A stretch of DNA of 64,000 bases from Acidimicrobiia bacterium (GTDB taxonomy: Bacteria > Actinomycetota > Acidimicrobiia > IMCC26256 > JAGNEX01): the NCBI GenBank assembly GCA_020637365.1, contig JACJWE010000001.1, positions 186,001-250,000 on the forward strand, written 5' to 3'. Within the stretch, counting starts at the first letter, position 1. Every line of letters begins with the position of its first letter. Position numbers and translations under genes: made by a program. The notes under the pieces were generated by a model. It made no database searches and was not told the DNA's origin. It saw only the letters and a list, made by a program, of their open reading frames with translations. Positions 1 through 8,939 of this stretch are shown in pieces.

Positions 1-71
1 TCCCAATCGTCGTGGCCGTGCTGGCAGCCATCGCGACCTATTGGGTGCTCGGCAAGGTCTTCAAGCGTTAG
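1..71 (+). CDS. C-terminal tail of a membrane protein (partial)
   Basis: Reading from base 3 gives PIVVAVLAAIATYWVLGK followed by VFKR and a TAG stop at 69-71. This looks like a final transmembrane helix with a short basic cytoplasmic end. The gene begins before the window, so its family cannot be named. It converges on mutY, with only 13 bases between the two stop codons. Confidence 0.55.
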   Translation, partial: PIVVAVLAAIATYWVLGKVFKR

Positions 72-84
72 CGAGTCGGTGGTG

Positions 85-1020
85 TCAGGAGGGGAGCATG
101 ATGAACTCGGCGTCTGACCAGCAGAGACCGTCTTTGACGAGGGAGTCGACTAAACGGCCAGCGGTGAGGTCGTCGCGCCCCATCAACCGAGCGGCATCAG
201 ATCGCAGGACAGGCGCACTGTTGAGAGCTTTCATCAGGCGTCCGCGCGCTTGTCGATCGCTTCCCTCGAAGGGCGCTTGGCGGACACTGACTCCGGCGGA
301 ACCCGTCGCTGGGTCCGGTGAGCCAGCGGGTGCATTTGACCAGCGGCAGGTTGACCTGAGCGGACACTGCGAGCACAGTGGAACTGGGCGACAAAAGGCA
401 GCGCCCAGGTCCATGAGCGATTGGTTCCAATCCCAGGACCGTCCCATGGGTAGGTAGTCGTCGGCTAGGCGCTGTACCTGGCGAGGTGTCAACCGACTGC
501 TGGTCAGTCGGGCGAAGATGCGGGCAATGTTGGTATCGACCACAGCGGCATCCTGCTCGAACGCGAAAACGAGCACGGCGCGAGCGGTGTACGGGCCAAC
601 GCCCGGCAATGCCATGAGCTCGTCGAGATCCTGGGGGAAGCGCCCACGCTCGTTCAGCTGGTCCGCGATCATGCGAGCGGCGTTGTGCAGATTGCGTGCC
701 CGGCGCGGATAGCCCAGCCCCTGCCAGAGCCGAAGAACGTCTGCGAGAGGAGCATGCGCGCAGCTCGCAGCGGTCGGAAAACGGTCGAGGAATGCCCGCC
801 ATTTAGGGATCACTCGATCGACTTGGGTCTGTTGCAGCATGACCTCGCTGACGAGGATCTCCCAAGGGTCCCGGGTTTGGCGCCATGGCAGCTGTCGCAA
901 TCGCGGCACACCCCAGTCGAGAACCGCAGTCACACGTTCGGCGCGTTCCGACGCGCCCGTTCGTTGTAGGTCGGGGTGCGATGGATCGTGTCGATGCGGT
1001 TTGAATTTGGTGTCGGTCAC
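85..1020 (-). CDS. mutY: A/G-specific adenine glycosylase MutY
   Basis: Base-excision repair glycosylase that removes adenine mispaired with 8-oxoguanine. Visible hallmarks are PWR near residue 45, the catalytic glutamate in SEVMLQQTQV, the helix-hairpin-helix LPGVGPYTARAV, the catalytic aspartate in VVDTNIARI and a Fe-S cysteine cluster. The cluster reads C-x5-C-x2-C-x5-C (CRPVPLCSQCPLRSTC), one residue shorter than the usual C-x6-C-x2-C-x5-C. The 311-residue length fits short actinobacterial MutY proteins, whose C-terminal 8-oxoG recognition region is reduced. Translation starts at GTG 1020-1018, overlapping the stop of the upstream acetyltransferase gene as GTGA, so the two are probably translationally coupled. 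Confidence 0.93.
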   Translation of the reverse strand: MTDTKFKPHRHDPSHPDLQRTGASERAERVTAVLDWGVPRLRQLPWRQTRDPWEILVSEVMLQQTQVDRVIPKWRAFLDRFPTAASCAHAPLADVLRLWQGLGYPRRARNLHNAARMIADQLNERGRFPQDLDELMALPGVGPYTARAVLVFAFEQDAAVVDTNIARIFARLTSSRLTPRQVQRLADDYLPMGRSWDWNQSLMDLGAAFCRPVPLCSQCPLRSTCRWSNAPAGSPDPATGSAGVSVRQAPFEGSDRQARGRLMKALNSAPVLRSDAARLMGRDDLTAGRLVDSLVKDGLCWSDAEFIMLPS

Positions 1021-2075
1021 GTCGACGTCTCATGCCGGGTGACCGGGTGGGGCGCAGTGGAGTTGTCTGGGGAAGGAGCGCTGGAGGTCAAACCCAGGTT
1101 CGTCGCGGTGAAGATCTTGGTGACCGATTCGCCAAGGGCCGCGGCTGTGGCACCGTCGACCAGCCGGTCGCAGGCGGCCACATCGACCAGTGTTTCCACC
1201 ACCCCGGGCTCGACGGGTTCCCATATGGCGCCGACCTTGTCGAGCACAGCGCGCATCGCCGCGTTATCGGTCAATACCTCAGCTCTGAGGCGCGTGATGC
1301 CAGCGGTCCGCGCTGCGACGGCCAATGCGCCCAGCATCGCTGTGCCAAGTCCGCGTCCGTGCAGCTCGTCGGCGACGGCGAACGCGACTTCGGCGATCGT
1401 GCGGTCCGAACGTTCGCGGTTGTAACGGGCTACCGCGACGCCTTGACCGGAATCGGGTGACATCACCGCCCAAGCGAAATGGTCGATGTAGTCGAGTGCC
1501 AGCAGGCGGTCGACGATCCTGTCGCTGGGCTGGCCTCCTGTAAAGAAGCGCCTATACAGCGACCTGTTCGAGAGAGCTTTCAAACCGGCGACAAAAGCGT
1601 CGCGGTCTCGGGGAACGAGGGGGCGGAACGCAAAGGCCGAGTCGCGGGTGGCGACCAGCACCGGTTCGGTGTCCTCGGCGAGGCGGGTGGTGATCAACAA
1701 CTGCATCCGGTCCAGGACCCCAGGTGTTTCGATCAGGGCGACAAGTTGTGTGCGGTCGCCGAGCAGCACCTCGCCAGGCTGTCGACAGATGACGGTCGCG
1801 ACCCGTGGTCGTTGTCGCAGGACGCCCATCTCGCCGAGAATCGAACCCGGTCCCACCAACGCCCATGATCGCTGGACGGCATCATCGGTCCGGACGATCT
1901 CAAACTGACCGCCGTTGACCAGGGCAAACGTCGTCGCGCCGTCACCCTGGGTAAACAGCACTTCTTCCTCTGCGTACTTCCGTTGCTCTAACGATGCGAC
2001 GATGCTGCACAGCTGTTCTTCGTCGCCCTCGCTGAGGACATCAAATCGACTGGGGTCACGACTCATGACAGACAT
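1017..2075 (-). CDS. cAMP-binding protein lysine acetyltransferase (PatA/KAT type)
   Basis: Two-domain protein of 352 residues. The N-terminal half is a cyclic-nucleotide-binding domain with the phosphate-binding cassette LGEMGVLRQRPRVATV, including the Arg that holds the cyclic phosphate. The C-terminal half is a GNAT domain with the acetyl-CoA loop RGLGTAMLGALA. This is the architecture of the mycobacterial enzyme Rv0998 (KATmt), which acetylates lysines of acyl-CoA synthetases in response to cAMP; the substrate here is inferred only. A tail of about 40 residues rich in Thr, Ser and Pro follows. It is the upstream member of the patA-mutY pair. Starts at 2075 or at the internal ATG at 2066 are both possible. 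Confidence 0.88.
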   Translation of the reverse strand: MSVMSRDPSRFDVLSEGDEEQLCSIVASLEQRKYAEEEVLFTQGDGATTFALVNGGQFEIVRTDDAVQRSWALVGPGSILGEMGVLRQRPRVATVICRQPGEVLLGDRTQLVALIETPGVLDRMQLLITTRLAEDTEPVLVATRDSAFAFRPLVPRDRDAFVAGLKALSNRSLYRRFFTGGQPSDRIVDRLLALDYIDHFAWAVMSPDSGQGVAVARYNRERSDRTIAEVAFAVADELHGRGLGTAMLGALAVAARTAGITRLRAEVLTDNAAMRAVLDKVGAIWEPVEPGVVETLVDVAACDRLVDGATAAALGESVTKIFTATNLGLTSSAPSPDNSTAPHPVTRHETST

Positions 2076-2594
2076 TGTGGCAAGACGCTACAGCCTGCCG
2101 CCCGGCGCCAGCCCTGGAGATGCCCGAATGCCGGCTGCGTCGTGGCACCGGCAACGTCTGCAGGCACAGCGACCGCAGGCAAGCTGAAAGGCCGCCGCCG
2201 TCATTTCGGGGGTTGGCGGCGGCGGCCCTTCAAATCGGTGGTCAGGTCGACCACCGTTCCGAGATCACCTCGTGTCGGGGGGTGGTGAGGTCATCCTCGG
2301 GAGCTTGCGCTCGCAGCTCTTGTGGTGGGGAAGCGCTGTGGTGGGGGTGGGCACCTGGCGTGGCGCCCGGGGTGGGCGCCGTGCCGTCCGGCCCACGGTA
2401 CGGGTACTGCGCTACGGGGACGTGACTGCATCGTTACATCCCCAGGCCGCGACCGTCTTTGGTAACAGCGTTCGCTTTCCAAGCGCTTTCCAAACCCGTT
2501 CACGGGGCTGTTTTCGAGGTCGGTGCACCGTACCTTGACGACAGCACTACTCAACACCGCTCAACAGAACTCAGAACGAGGCAAAGGGGATCAG
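2076..2594. other. Intergenic region, no gene seen
   Basis: About 520 bases separate the divergent patA gene and the papain-fold gene. A G-rich stretch at 2280-2400 and a short direct repeat of GCTTTCCAA (around 2473-2492) are visible. I find no convincing coding frame, RNA or terminator. Promoters for both flanking genes must lie here, but I cannot place them. Confidence 0.5.
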
Positions 2595-4118
2595 ATGCCT
2601 ACCAACGCAATGGGTTCGTCGACGGAGTCGATGAAGGTTGCCGACCTCCAGGCTGGCGACATCGTCTTCTTTCGGACCACGGCGAACAGCTTCATGGACT
2701 TCGACGCGAAAGATTTTGACCGCTTCCCGGTGCTCGCTGGATTTTCCCAGTCACTGCCGTACGCTCTGGCGAGTCCATCAAATGCCTACTCATCAGACGT
2801 CGAAATATTCAAGCCGTGGCATCACGTCGCCGTCTGCGTACAAGCGGTCGAGTCCGGCGGAACCGCTGCCAAGGTCGTCGACTTCGGTCAGAACATCTAC
2901 GAGCCGATCCCGACCAATTCGCGCGCAGACCTCGTCGGAAAGTTTCCGCTCGGAGAGCGCGACCTTGTCGACGTCGCCGATCAGCGAATCGACGTGCTGC
3001 GCTCCCCGGATGAAGCTCTGCGCGACAAGGTGGTCGCGGGAGCCCAGAAGTGGGCAACCGATGGCACCCACTACGAGCTCGCGGGGCTTGGCCCCTTCGC
3101 TCTTGCGACACGCGGTCGTTGGGAGCCTGCCGGACCGTACCGAGAAGATCTGCTGAATCTTGCCTACGGGGCCAATGTCGTCGTTGCGAAGGAGACCGAC
3201 TCGCGGGGACGTGAGAGCTGTACCACATGGGTTGCTCAACTCATCAGGGACGCACTCGGTGGGCGAGGCCGCGGGACGACCAACCTCCCACTCAAGTTCG
3301 CCGAACCGCCTGCACCGCCGCTCAGCGAGATGTTGAGCGCCTTCGCAGATCAGAATTCGATCGTCAACAAGGCGATCTTGGCGCTGACCCGCCACTCGAC
3401 CGTGATGGGGGAGGGCCTCGCCCGAGGCGCCCTCAAGGACTTGGACGCTGCACAGGTCGCCCAGCGGTTGCCGCTACTGAGGGACCACATCGCAGCATTC
3501 GACCTGACCGGCCCGATCAACGTCGATGCAATGCTCGCGGCCGCCAAACTAGAGCACCGGCGGGCGTTGCAACACTCGTTGGCCGGCACCGCTTGGGGAC
3601 AGTCATCGGTCACCATCAACGGTTGGGCCACCAGCAGCGCCGCGACTCCGTCAGCCTTGGGTCTCGGACGGGACCTCGTGACCGCTCCGGTCAGTGTGCG
3701 AAGCGATGTCCCTACCGGGCTGCCCGCCGAATGGGCCACGGGGGTCTCTGGCCGGTGGGGTGATCAGGGCGGCTCTGGGCCCATCGGTGGCCGTGGAACC
3801 CAAGGTGGGTGGGTACCGCGCGTGTGGCCACCTGAGGAGCCGATCGATGTGGTTCTTCCTCCCGACGATTCGCCGCTCGCGGTTCCCGGTCCTGACGGTA
3901 TCGACACGACGGCGCAGTACATCGCGATACTCGAACTGGCGACCGAGCTCGTCTTCAACGACAAGACGCCAGCGCAGTCGGTTGCACATCTGGGAGCCGC
4001 CGATCGTGCTCGTCCCAATAGCCCGGGCCCCGAGCATCTGGTGCTCTCTCCAGCGATGTTGTGGGATGCCCTTATCCAAGCGCCATTCGTACGGGTGATT
4101 CCCTCTACACAGAAATGA
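2595..4118 (+). CDS. Putative permuted papain-fold (YiiX/LRAT/NlpC-like) protein
   Basis: A 507-residue protein whose first 230 residues resemble the circularly permuted papain-like fold: LQAGDIVFFRT at 18-28, then HHVAVCV with the candidate catalytic histidine at 77, then ESCTTWVAQLI with the candidate nucleophile Cys209. The His-before-Cys order is the hallmark of the permuted YiiX/LRAT branch of NlpC/P60 enzymes, which cleave or transfer acyl and amide bonds. Residues 230-507 are Ala/Pro/Gly-rich and unrecognised. I chose the ATG at 2595 because AAAGGGGA (2583-2590) sits just upstream; a GTG at 2523 lacks a clear site. No signal peptide is seen. The regulator gene follows after 10 bases. 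Substrate is unknown. Confidence 0.6.
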   Translation: MPTNAMGSSTESMKVADLQAGDIVFFRTTANSFMDFDAKDFDRFPVLAGFSQSLPYALASPSNAYSSDVEIFKPWHHVAVCVQAVESGGTAAKVVDFGQNIYEPIPTNSRADLVGKFPLGERDLVDVADQRIDVLRSPDEALRDKVVAGAQKWATDGTHYELAGLGPFALATRGRWEPAGPYREDLLNLAYGANVVVAKETDSRGRESCTTWVAQLIRDALGGRGRGTTNLPLKFAEPPAPPLSEMLSAFADQNSIVNKAILALTRHSTVMGEGLARGALKDLDAAQVAQRLPLLRDHIAAFDLTGPINVDAMLAAAKLEHRRALQHSLAGTAWGQSSVTINGWATSSAATPSALGLGRDLVTAPVSVRSDVPTGLPAEWATGVSGRWGDQGGSGPIGGRGTQGGWVPRVWPPEEPIDVVLPPDDSPLAVPGPDGIDTTAQYIAILELATELVFNDKTPAQSVAHLGAADRARPNSPGPEHLVLSPAMLWDALIQAPFVRVIPSTQK

Positions 4119-4128
4119 GATGTGAATC

Positions 4129-4824
4129 ATGAGCGAGCAGATTGAAATCCGACTACTCGGCCAATTTGAGCTGTTGGTCGGCGGCGCCTCGACACGAGTA
4201 CCGCGTTCCTCGCAACGGCTCTTGGCTTTCTTGGCGCTCTCGCCCCGACGCTCGGCTCTACGTGAGCGCTTGACAAGAGTTTTTTGGCCTGACTCAACCC
4301 GGGATCGAGCTTACGGTGCTCTCCGAACCACCGTCTGTCGAACCAAGGCAATCGGTGCAACGCTCCTGGTCGCCGAACGCGATCGTCTGGTACTTGGCCG
4401 GGGGGTGGTCACCGACCTCGACCGTCCTTGGGCGGTCAGCCCGGCCAATATTGAGCAGTTGCGGCGATTGGGGCTACCGCGCCTTCTTCCAGCTTGGGCT
4501 GAAGATTGGGTAGATAACGCTAGAGACCGTCGCTGGCAGTGCACCAAGCGCGATGCGAGCGAAAGTCTCCGGTCGCTTGCTAGCGACGGCCACTTGGATC
4601 AGGCGGCTCGTTTGTCGCTGCATTTGCTGGCCGAAGATCCGCTCTCTGAGCCGTTGTGCCTGCTTGCGATCGAATTGAACTCCCGGGCGGGGAACCGTGC
4701 GATTGCGGCGCAGATCTTTGACCGGTACGAACGATCCCTGTGGGAGGAGTACGGGCTGCGCCCATCAGAACGGCTGGTCAGCGCTGCTGCGGCAGAGGGT
4801 TCATACGCGTGTGTCGCGTCATGA
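4129..4824 (+). CDS. Short SARP/BTAD-type transcriptional regulator
   Basis: A 231-residue protein with the layout of small SARP regulators. An N-terminal winged-helix DNA-binding region begins IRLLGQFELLVGG and includes QRLLAFLAL and a TRVFWPD-type segment. A helical BTAD region follows, containing LSLHLLAEDPLSEPLCLLAI and ending YERSLWEEYGLRPSERL, the typical BTAD close. It lacks any ATPase or TPR extension. It sits 10 bases behind the papain-fold gene in the same direction, so it may regulate or be co-expressed with it. The promoter target is unknown. Confidence 0.8.
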   Translation: MSEQIEIRLLGQFELLVGGASTRVPRSSQRLLAFLALSPRRSALRERLTRVFWPDSTRDRAYGALRTTVCRTKAIGATLLVAERDRLVLGRGVVTDLDRPWAVSPANIEQLRRLGLPRLLPAWAEDWVDNARDRRWQCTKRDASESLRSLASDGHLDQAARLSLHLLAEDPLSEPLCLLAIELNSRAGNRAIAAQIFDRYERSLWEEYGLRPSERLVSAAAAEGSYACVAS

Positions 4825-4910
4825 AGGTTTGCCGAGCCCCGGTTGTGTCGACCGCTTTTGTGACCTCGCAATCGAAGAGTCGGATCCTGTCCGTCCTGTC
4901 CGTGCGTGCG

Positions 4911-7363
4911 TCACCGTCCCGAAGTCCCAGGTGTGCCTTTGGTCATGAGACGTTGGAAATGGCTGACCGGGCCAATCGGTCCACCGCCGTAACCGAGAAA
5001 GATTTCGCGGGCCCGCCAAGTGTTCAGAAAGTCGATGCACTCATCGACTTCATTGACCAACGAGAGTCGCACGGCGAGGTCGCAAAGTAACGCTGCGCAT
5101 GCAGGACGGAAGAAGTCGGCACTGCTCTGCCATCGATTCCGAGACGACCAAAAACTTTGACGAGCGTTGTCGACGTCACCAGCCTCGAAGTGGGCGATGC
5201 CGAACAGCGCGTCCCAGACAGGGAAACGAAATCTGCTGCCAACTGTTCCGAGGACGGTGGCAAAGGGGCCGAGTCCTCCGAGACGATAGGCACGGGTGAG
5301 GTGATGGACCTGGTGCGTAGCTTGGGCGTCGCGGATCCCAAGTTGCCTACCGATCGCCAGGGCCTTGGCGACGAGCCGGTCCGCGTCGACCAGACGCCGC
5401 TCGTTCTCAGCCAAGGCCGCCGAAAACGTGATCGCTTGCCAACGGCTGCGTGAATCTCCTAACGACCGACCAACGTTGTCGAGCTCGTCGATCCACTCCG
5501 TTGCGTGTCGAAAGTCTCCTTGCGTGAGCGCTATCTGGATGCTGACAGCAAGCCCGGGCCCTGCGTTCAGTCGATCGCCCCGAAGCGCTGCGGCCAAACA
5601 CAATTCAGCGAGCTCTATGGCCTCATCGATGCCGGCACCGACGTAGAGCTGACGCACCGCTGACACGATGCGCATGGCGAGTACCCTGCCCGGCGAAGTG
5701 GTTGAACGCGATATCTGCGCGACCCGGTCGCGTAGTTCCTCACCCAACGCCCGTCCGCGTTCAACAGTTCAAGCGCGTATTCCGCCGCAACGAGGTCTGC
5801 CATGGCATGCGTGGCGGGCAGTCGACGGTACGCGACCCCGAGGCGGGAACGTCGTCGACTTTGACCGCCCACCTGCCCCGAACGTCCAGAACCACCCAAT
5901 GCACACAGCGCGAGCGTTTCGAGCTCGCCCGTCGTCGCCCGGTCAAAGATCTCGTCATAGAGCGCGTCGGCCTCTTCGTGGCGTGCCGCGGCTTCGAGCG
6001 AATCGGCACGTTTGACCAGCCATCGATCACGTTCGGGGCCGGATTCGACGAAGCCGCTGATGGATCCAAACAGGTCAGCGGCACAACCGAAATCACGGTC
6101 CTTGACCGCCTGGTGAGCACCGGTTTCGCAGAGGTCGCGCGCTCGTTGGTGTCCTCCGAGCGGCAACGCGTGAACTGCGTGGGTCGCAGCGGCGGTAGCC
6201 CGCCCCTGTTCGGCGAGGACCTGGCTTGCGGTCAAATGAAACTGGCGGGCACGACTCGCTGGGACGGCCCGTCGAGCCGAGTCTCCCTGTTGTCCGTTAC
6301 GGAAACACCAGGTGTACTGGGGTTTGGTGAGTTGGATAACTCCAGCGTCTTCGAGCTCCAACAAGGTATGGGTCAGCTCCTCTGGGTCCTCCCCTAAGAC
6401 CTGAGCGAGTAGCGCCGTCTTGGCCCATTCGCCCAGGATTGCGACAGCGAACAGTGTCAACGAAACGTTTTCGTCGGGCATGTGCACCCGATCGACCACA
6501 GGCGCTGATGTCGTCCTGGGCTCTACAGCATCTGGCGGGTTGACCTGTCGGCCCACCACCTGATCCTGAATGCGGTGCTCCGAACCGAGATCGAGCGGTG
6601 CCGGATCGATTCCCAGAAGCTGACGTTCGGCGCTGAGGAAATCCTCAGAGGGTTCCCTGTCCGCCGCTTCCTTCCGGCCCCGATGCTGAATACAGGCCCG
6701 CATGGCTTCTTCTGGATCTCCGAGTCGTCCGTAGCCACGAACGACCGCAGCGGCTATCCGGTCGCTCAGCGCCGCTGCTAACGCCCGCTCCAACAGCCGT
6801 CCGCAGCTTGCGCGGCGTCCCAAAGCGAGGAGCGCATCAAGTTCGCCCAACAAGTCCACAGCGATCGCTGCGTCACACTCGTTCTGGTGAAAGGACACCA
6901 ATCGCGACGCTGGTAGAGGGCGAGCACCGCAAATTCATGAATGTTGCGTGCCGTTGTGAAGCCCTCGGCAGCGGCCTCCGGGCTGCCGGCTTCGCTATGT
7001 GCCCACGCTTCGCGGCGGATCGATTGCCAACAGGGAGAAATCCGTGTCGCAAAGATCGTTCGCCAACCGGTAGCGGCTTCCGTCGACGGAAGTCACCAGA
7101 GCGTCGCTTCCGCCGTCGCCGTCGGAGAAGGGTGAACCGAGGAACGGACCCGGGATATAGCGACCTGCGCAGCGGGCGCGCGCGCCCTTGGGCGGCTGTA
7201 TCGGCCACAGGTCATCGATCAGGTCGTCCAGGCTGATGCCGGTTGGTCCTGCGAGTCCGAGCACCGCCAGCACATGGCGGACCTGCCGTCGTCTGACAGG
7301 AACCTCGGAGCCGTTCTGACACAGCTCGATCGAACCGAAGAGTCGCAACTGAAGCATCGTCAT
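4911..7363 (-). pseudogene. SARP/BTAD regulator with TPR-like tail, frameshifted
   Basis: Three reading frames on this strand join into one recognisable protein. The start (7363) encodes the winged helix LQLRLFGSIELCQNG. After a frame change near 6900-6990 comes the end of a BTAD domain (YGRLGDPEEAM, then EPSEDFLSAERQLLGIDP) followed by a long helical region. A second change near 5750 brings the frame to GEELRDRVAQIS and about 250 residues of TPR-like helices ending at 4911. No nucleotide-binding P-loop is visible between BTAD and the helices. The full protein would be about 815 residues. It converges on the intact short SARP. Whether the breaks are real decay or sequencing indels is undecided. 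Confidence 0.65.
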
Positions 7364-7769
7364 CGGCAGCAGCGTCTGATCGGCGGGTGTCGCTGGGGAT
7401 ATTCATTGATGGGGTCAGTTTCGTTGGATCGACAAATGTTGTACATGCACCCGGTGGAGTCTGGAGCCTATTGGGTGAATATCCAACGCATCAACGGAGA
7501 CGCTCTATTGCGTGATCTTGGCGTGATGCGAGCGAGCTCGTTGCGGAACCACTACATTCGGCGGTCCCTCGGCCGATGGACTTGCCGGGGTTGCTCACGA
7601 TTGGCTCTGCCTCTATGTCAGGGGCTGGGATCTGACAAAGGGGGATCGAGCGTTGGAAAGTCTGGGATGCTCTCTCTCGCTTGTTGTCGCCTTCTCTTTT
7701 GGCGTGCGAGGTAGCGAGACGGCTAACGCTTGCTGGCGCGTGCGCATCGCAGCGGAAGCTGCCTAACCG
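7364..7769. other. Intergenic region, no gene seen
   Basis: About 400 bases between the divergent SARP-type gene and the ABC permease. Short frames exist in all directions, but none resembles a known protein or shows a ribosome-binding site. Promoters for both directions are expected here. Confidence 0.45.
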
Positions 7770-8939
7770 GTGTTTGTCGCTTCGCGAGATATGCGTCGTC
7801 AGGCCGGGCGCTTTGTTCTGCTCACCGGTGCCATTGCCCTGCTGGTCTTGTTACTTGGCTTCTTTCAGACGGTGTCGTCTGCATTGACGTCTGGAATCAC
7901 CGGCGGGCTGCTCAACAACCAAGCGGATCTGCTGGTCTATAGCGACAAGGCTCGTTTGAACCCGGCTGCGAGCGTGTTAGCCCCCGATGCTGCGAGCCGA
8001 GTGAGCGATGTCGATGGGGTTGAGCGTGCCGCTGGTGTCGGCCGGGGACAGTTCGCCGACCAGTCTGCCGACGGTGATGTCACCGTCATTGGGTTGGACG
8101 ACCTCGCCTTCGGTGGCCCAGCAAAAGTCGCCACGGGCAGACGGGCGACAAAACCAGGTGAGGCGCTAGCCAGCTCACCTGATCTGAGCTCATCGGATGT
8201 GAGCTATGCGGTTGGAGACACACTCACCCTCGAAGGTGTGGATCTGGTCGTGGTGGGCACCAGCGACGGAGCCGCCTTCGACGTTGGCCCGACGATGTAT
8301 GTGTCGTTCGAGGACCTCCAGACAATGAAGTCCAATGACGCCGGAGTACAGGTGCCAGCGTTATTTTCATGGGTCGCTGTGGAGCTCGCAGACGGAGTGG
8401 ATAGCGATACCGTCGTTGCTCAGATCGACGATCTCGGCGTACCAGCCTCGAGCGATACCACGACAGCTGCACCGGCGTCTGCATCGCTTGCGAGTACCGG
8501 TTTTGAGGCCGTGGACCGCTCGGCCGCAGCGGACGCCCTCCCCGGCGTCGACCAGATCACCCAATCGTTCAACATTCTCTACCTCCTCTTGTTCATCGTC
8601 GTCACGATTGTGACCGGGGTGTTCTTCCTCATTTTGACCGTACAGAAGCGCGACAGCTTGGTGCTGATGCGTGCCTTGGGGGCCTCTCGGGCCGACGTCA
8701 TCAAACCAATCTTGATCGAGGTCGTCCTCGTCGTCCTGGTCGGCAGCGTTCTTGGAACCGCCGTCGCTGCTGGGCTTTTGGAGATCGCGAAAGATTCCTT
8801 CGGCACGCTTGACCCGATCACCGCAGCGTTGAGCGTCGTCCTGATCTTGCTGCTGGGCATCGTCTCGTCGTTCGCGTCGGTCCGACGGGTGCTCCAAGTC
8901 GACCCGGTTGAGGCTGCCCGCAGGCGAGGTGCGTCATGA
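7770..8939 (+). CDS. FtsX-family ABC transporter permease (first)
   Basis: A 389-residue inner-membrane permease of the MacB/DevC/FtsX type. One transmembrane helix lies at the N-terminus (GRFVLLTGAIALLVLLLGFF). A large extracytoplasmic region of about 230 residues follows, then three C-terminal helices around 270-375, including the FtsX-like KRDSLVLMRALGASRADVIKP loop. The proposed GTG start at 7770 gives the usual short cytoplasmic lead (FVASRDMRRQAGRF). The stop overlaps the next gene's start by four bases (ATGA). With the second permease and the ATPase it forms a complete exporter or lipid/protein-extrusion unit; the substrate is unknown. Confidence 0.85.
   Translation: MFVASRDMRRQAGRFVLLTGAIALLVLLLGFFQTVSSALTSGITGGLLNNQADLLVYSDKARLNPAASVLAPDAASRVSDVDGVERAAGVGRGQFADQSADGDVTVIGLDDLAFGGPAKVATGRRATKPGEALASSPDLSSSDVSYAVGDTLTLEGVDLVVVGTSDGAAFDVGPTMYVSFEDLQTMKSNDAGVQVPALFSWVAVELADGVDSDTVVAQIDDLGVPASSDTTTAAPASASLASTGFEAVDRSAAADALPGVDQITQSFNILYLLLFIVVTIVTGVFFLILTVQKRDSLVLMRALGASRADVIKPILIEVVLVVLVGSVLGTAVAAGLLEIAKDSFGTLDPITAALSVVLILLLGIVSSFASVRRVLQVDPVEAARRRGAS

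Noticed and set aside
3227..3763. 178-codon plus-strand frame inside the papain-fold gene
   Set aside because: It is a shifted frame of the larger gene and is rich in Arg and Pro, as expected of a shadow frame.
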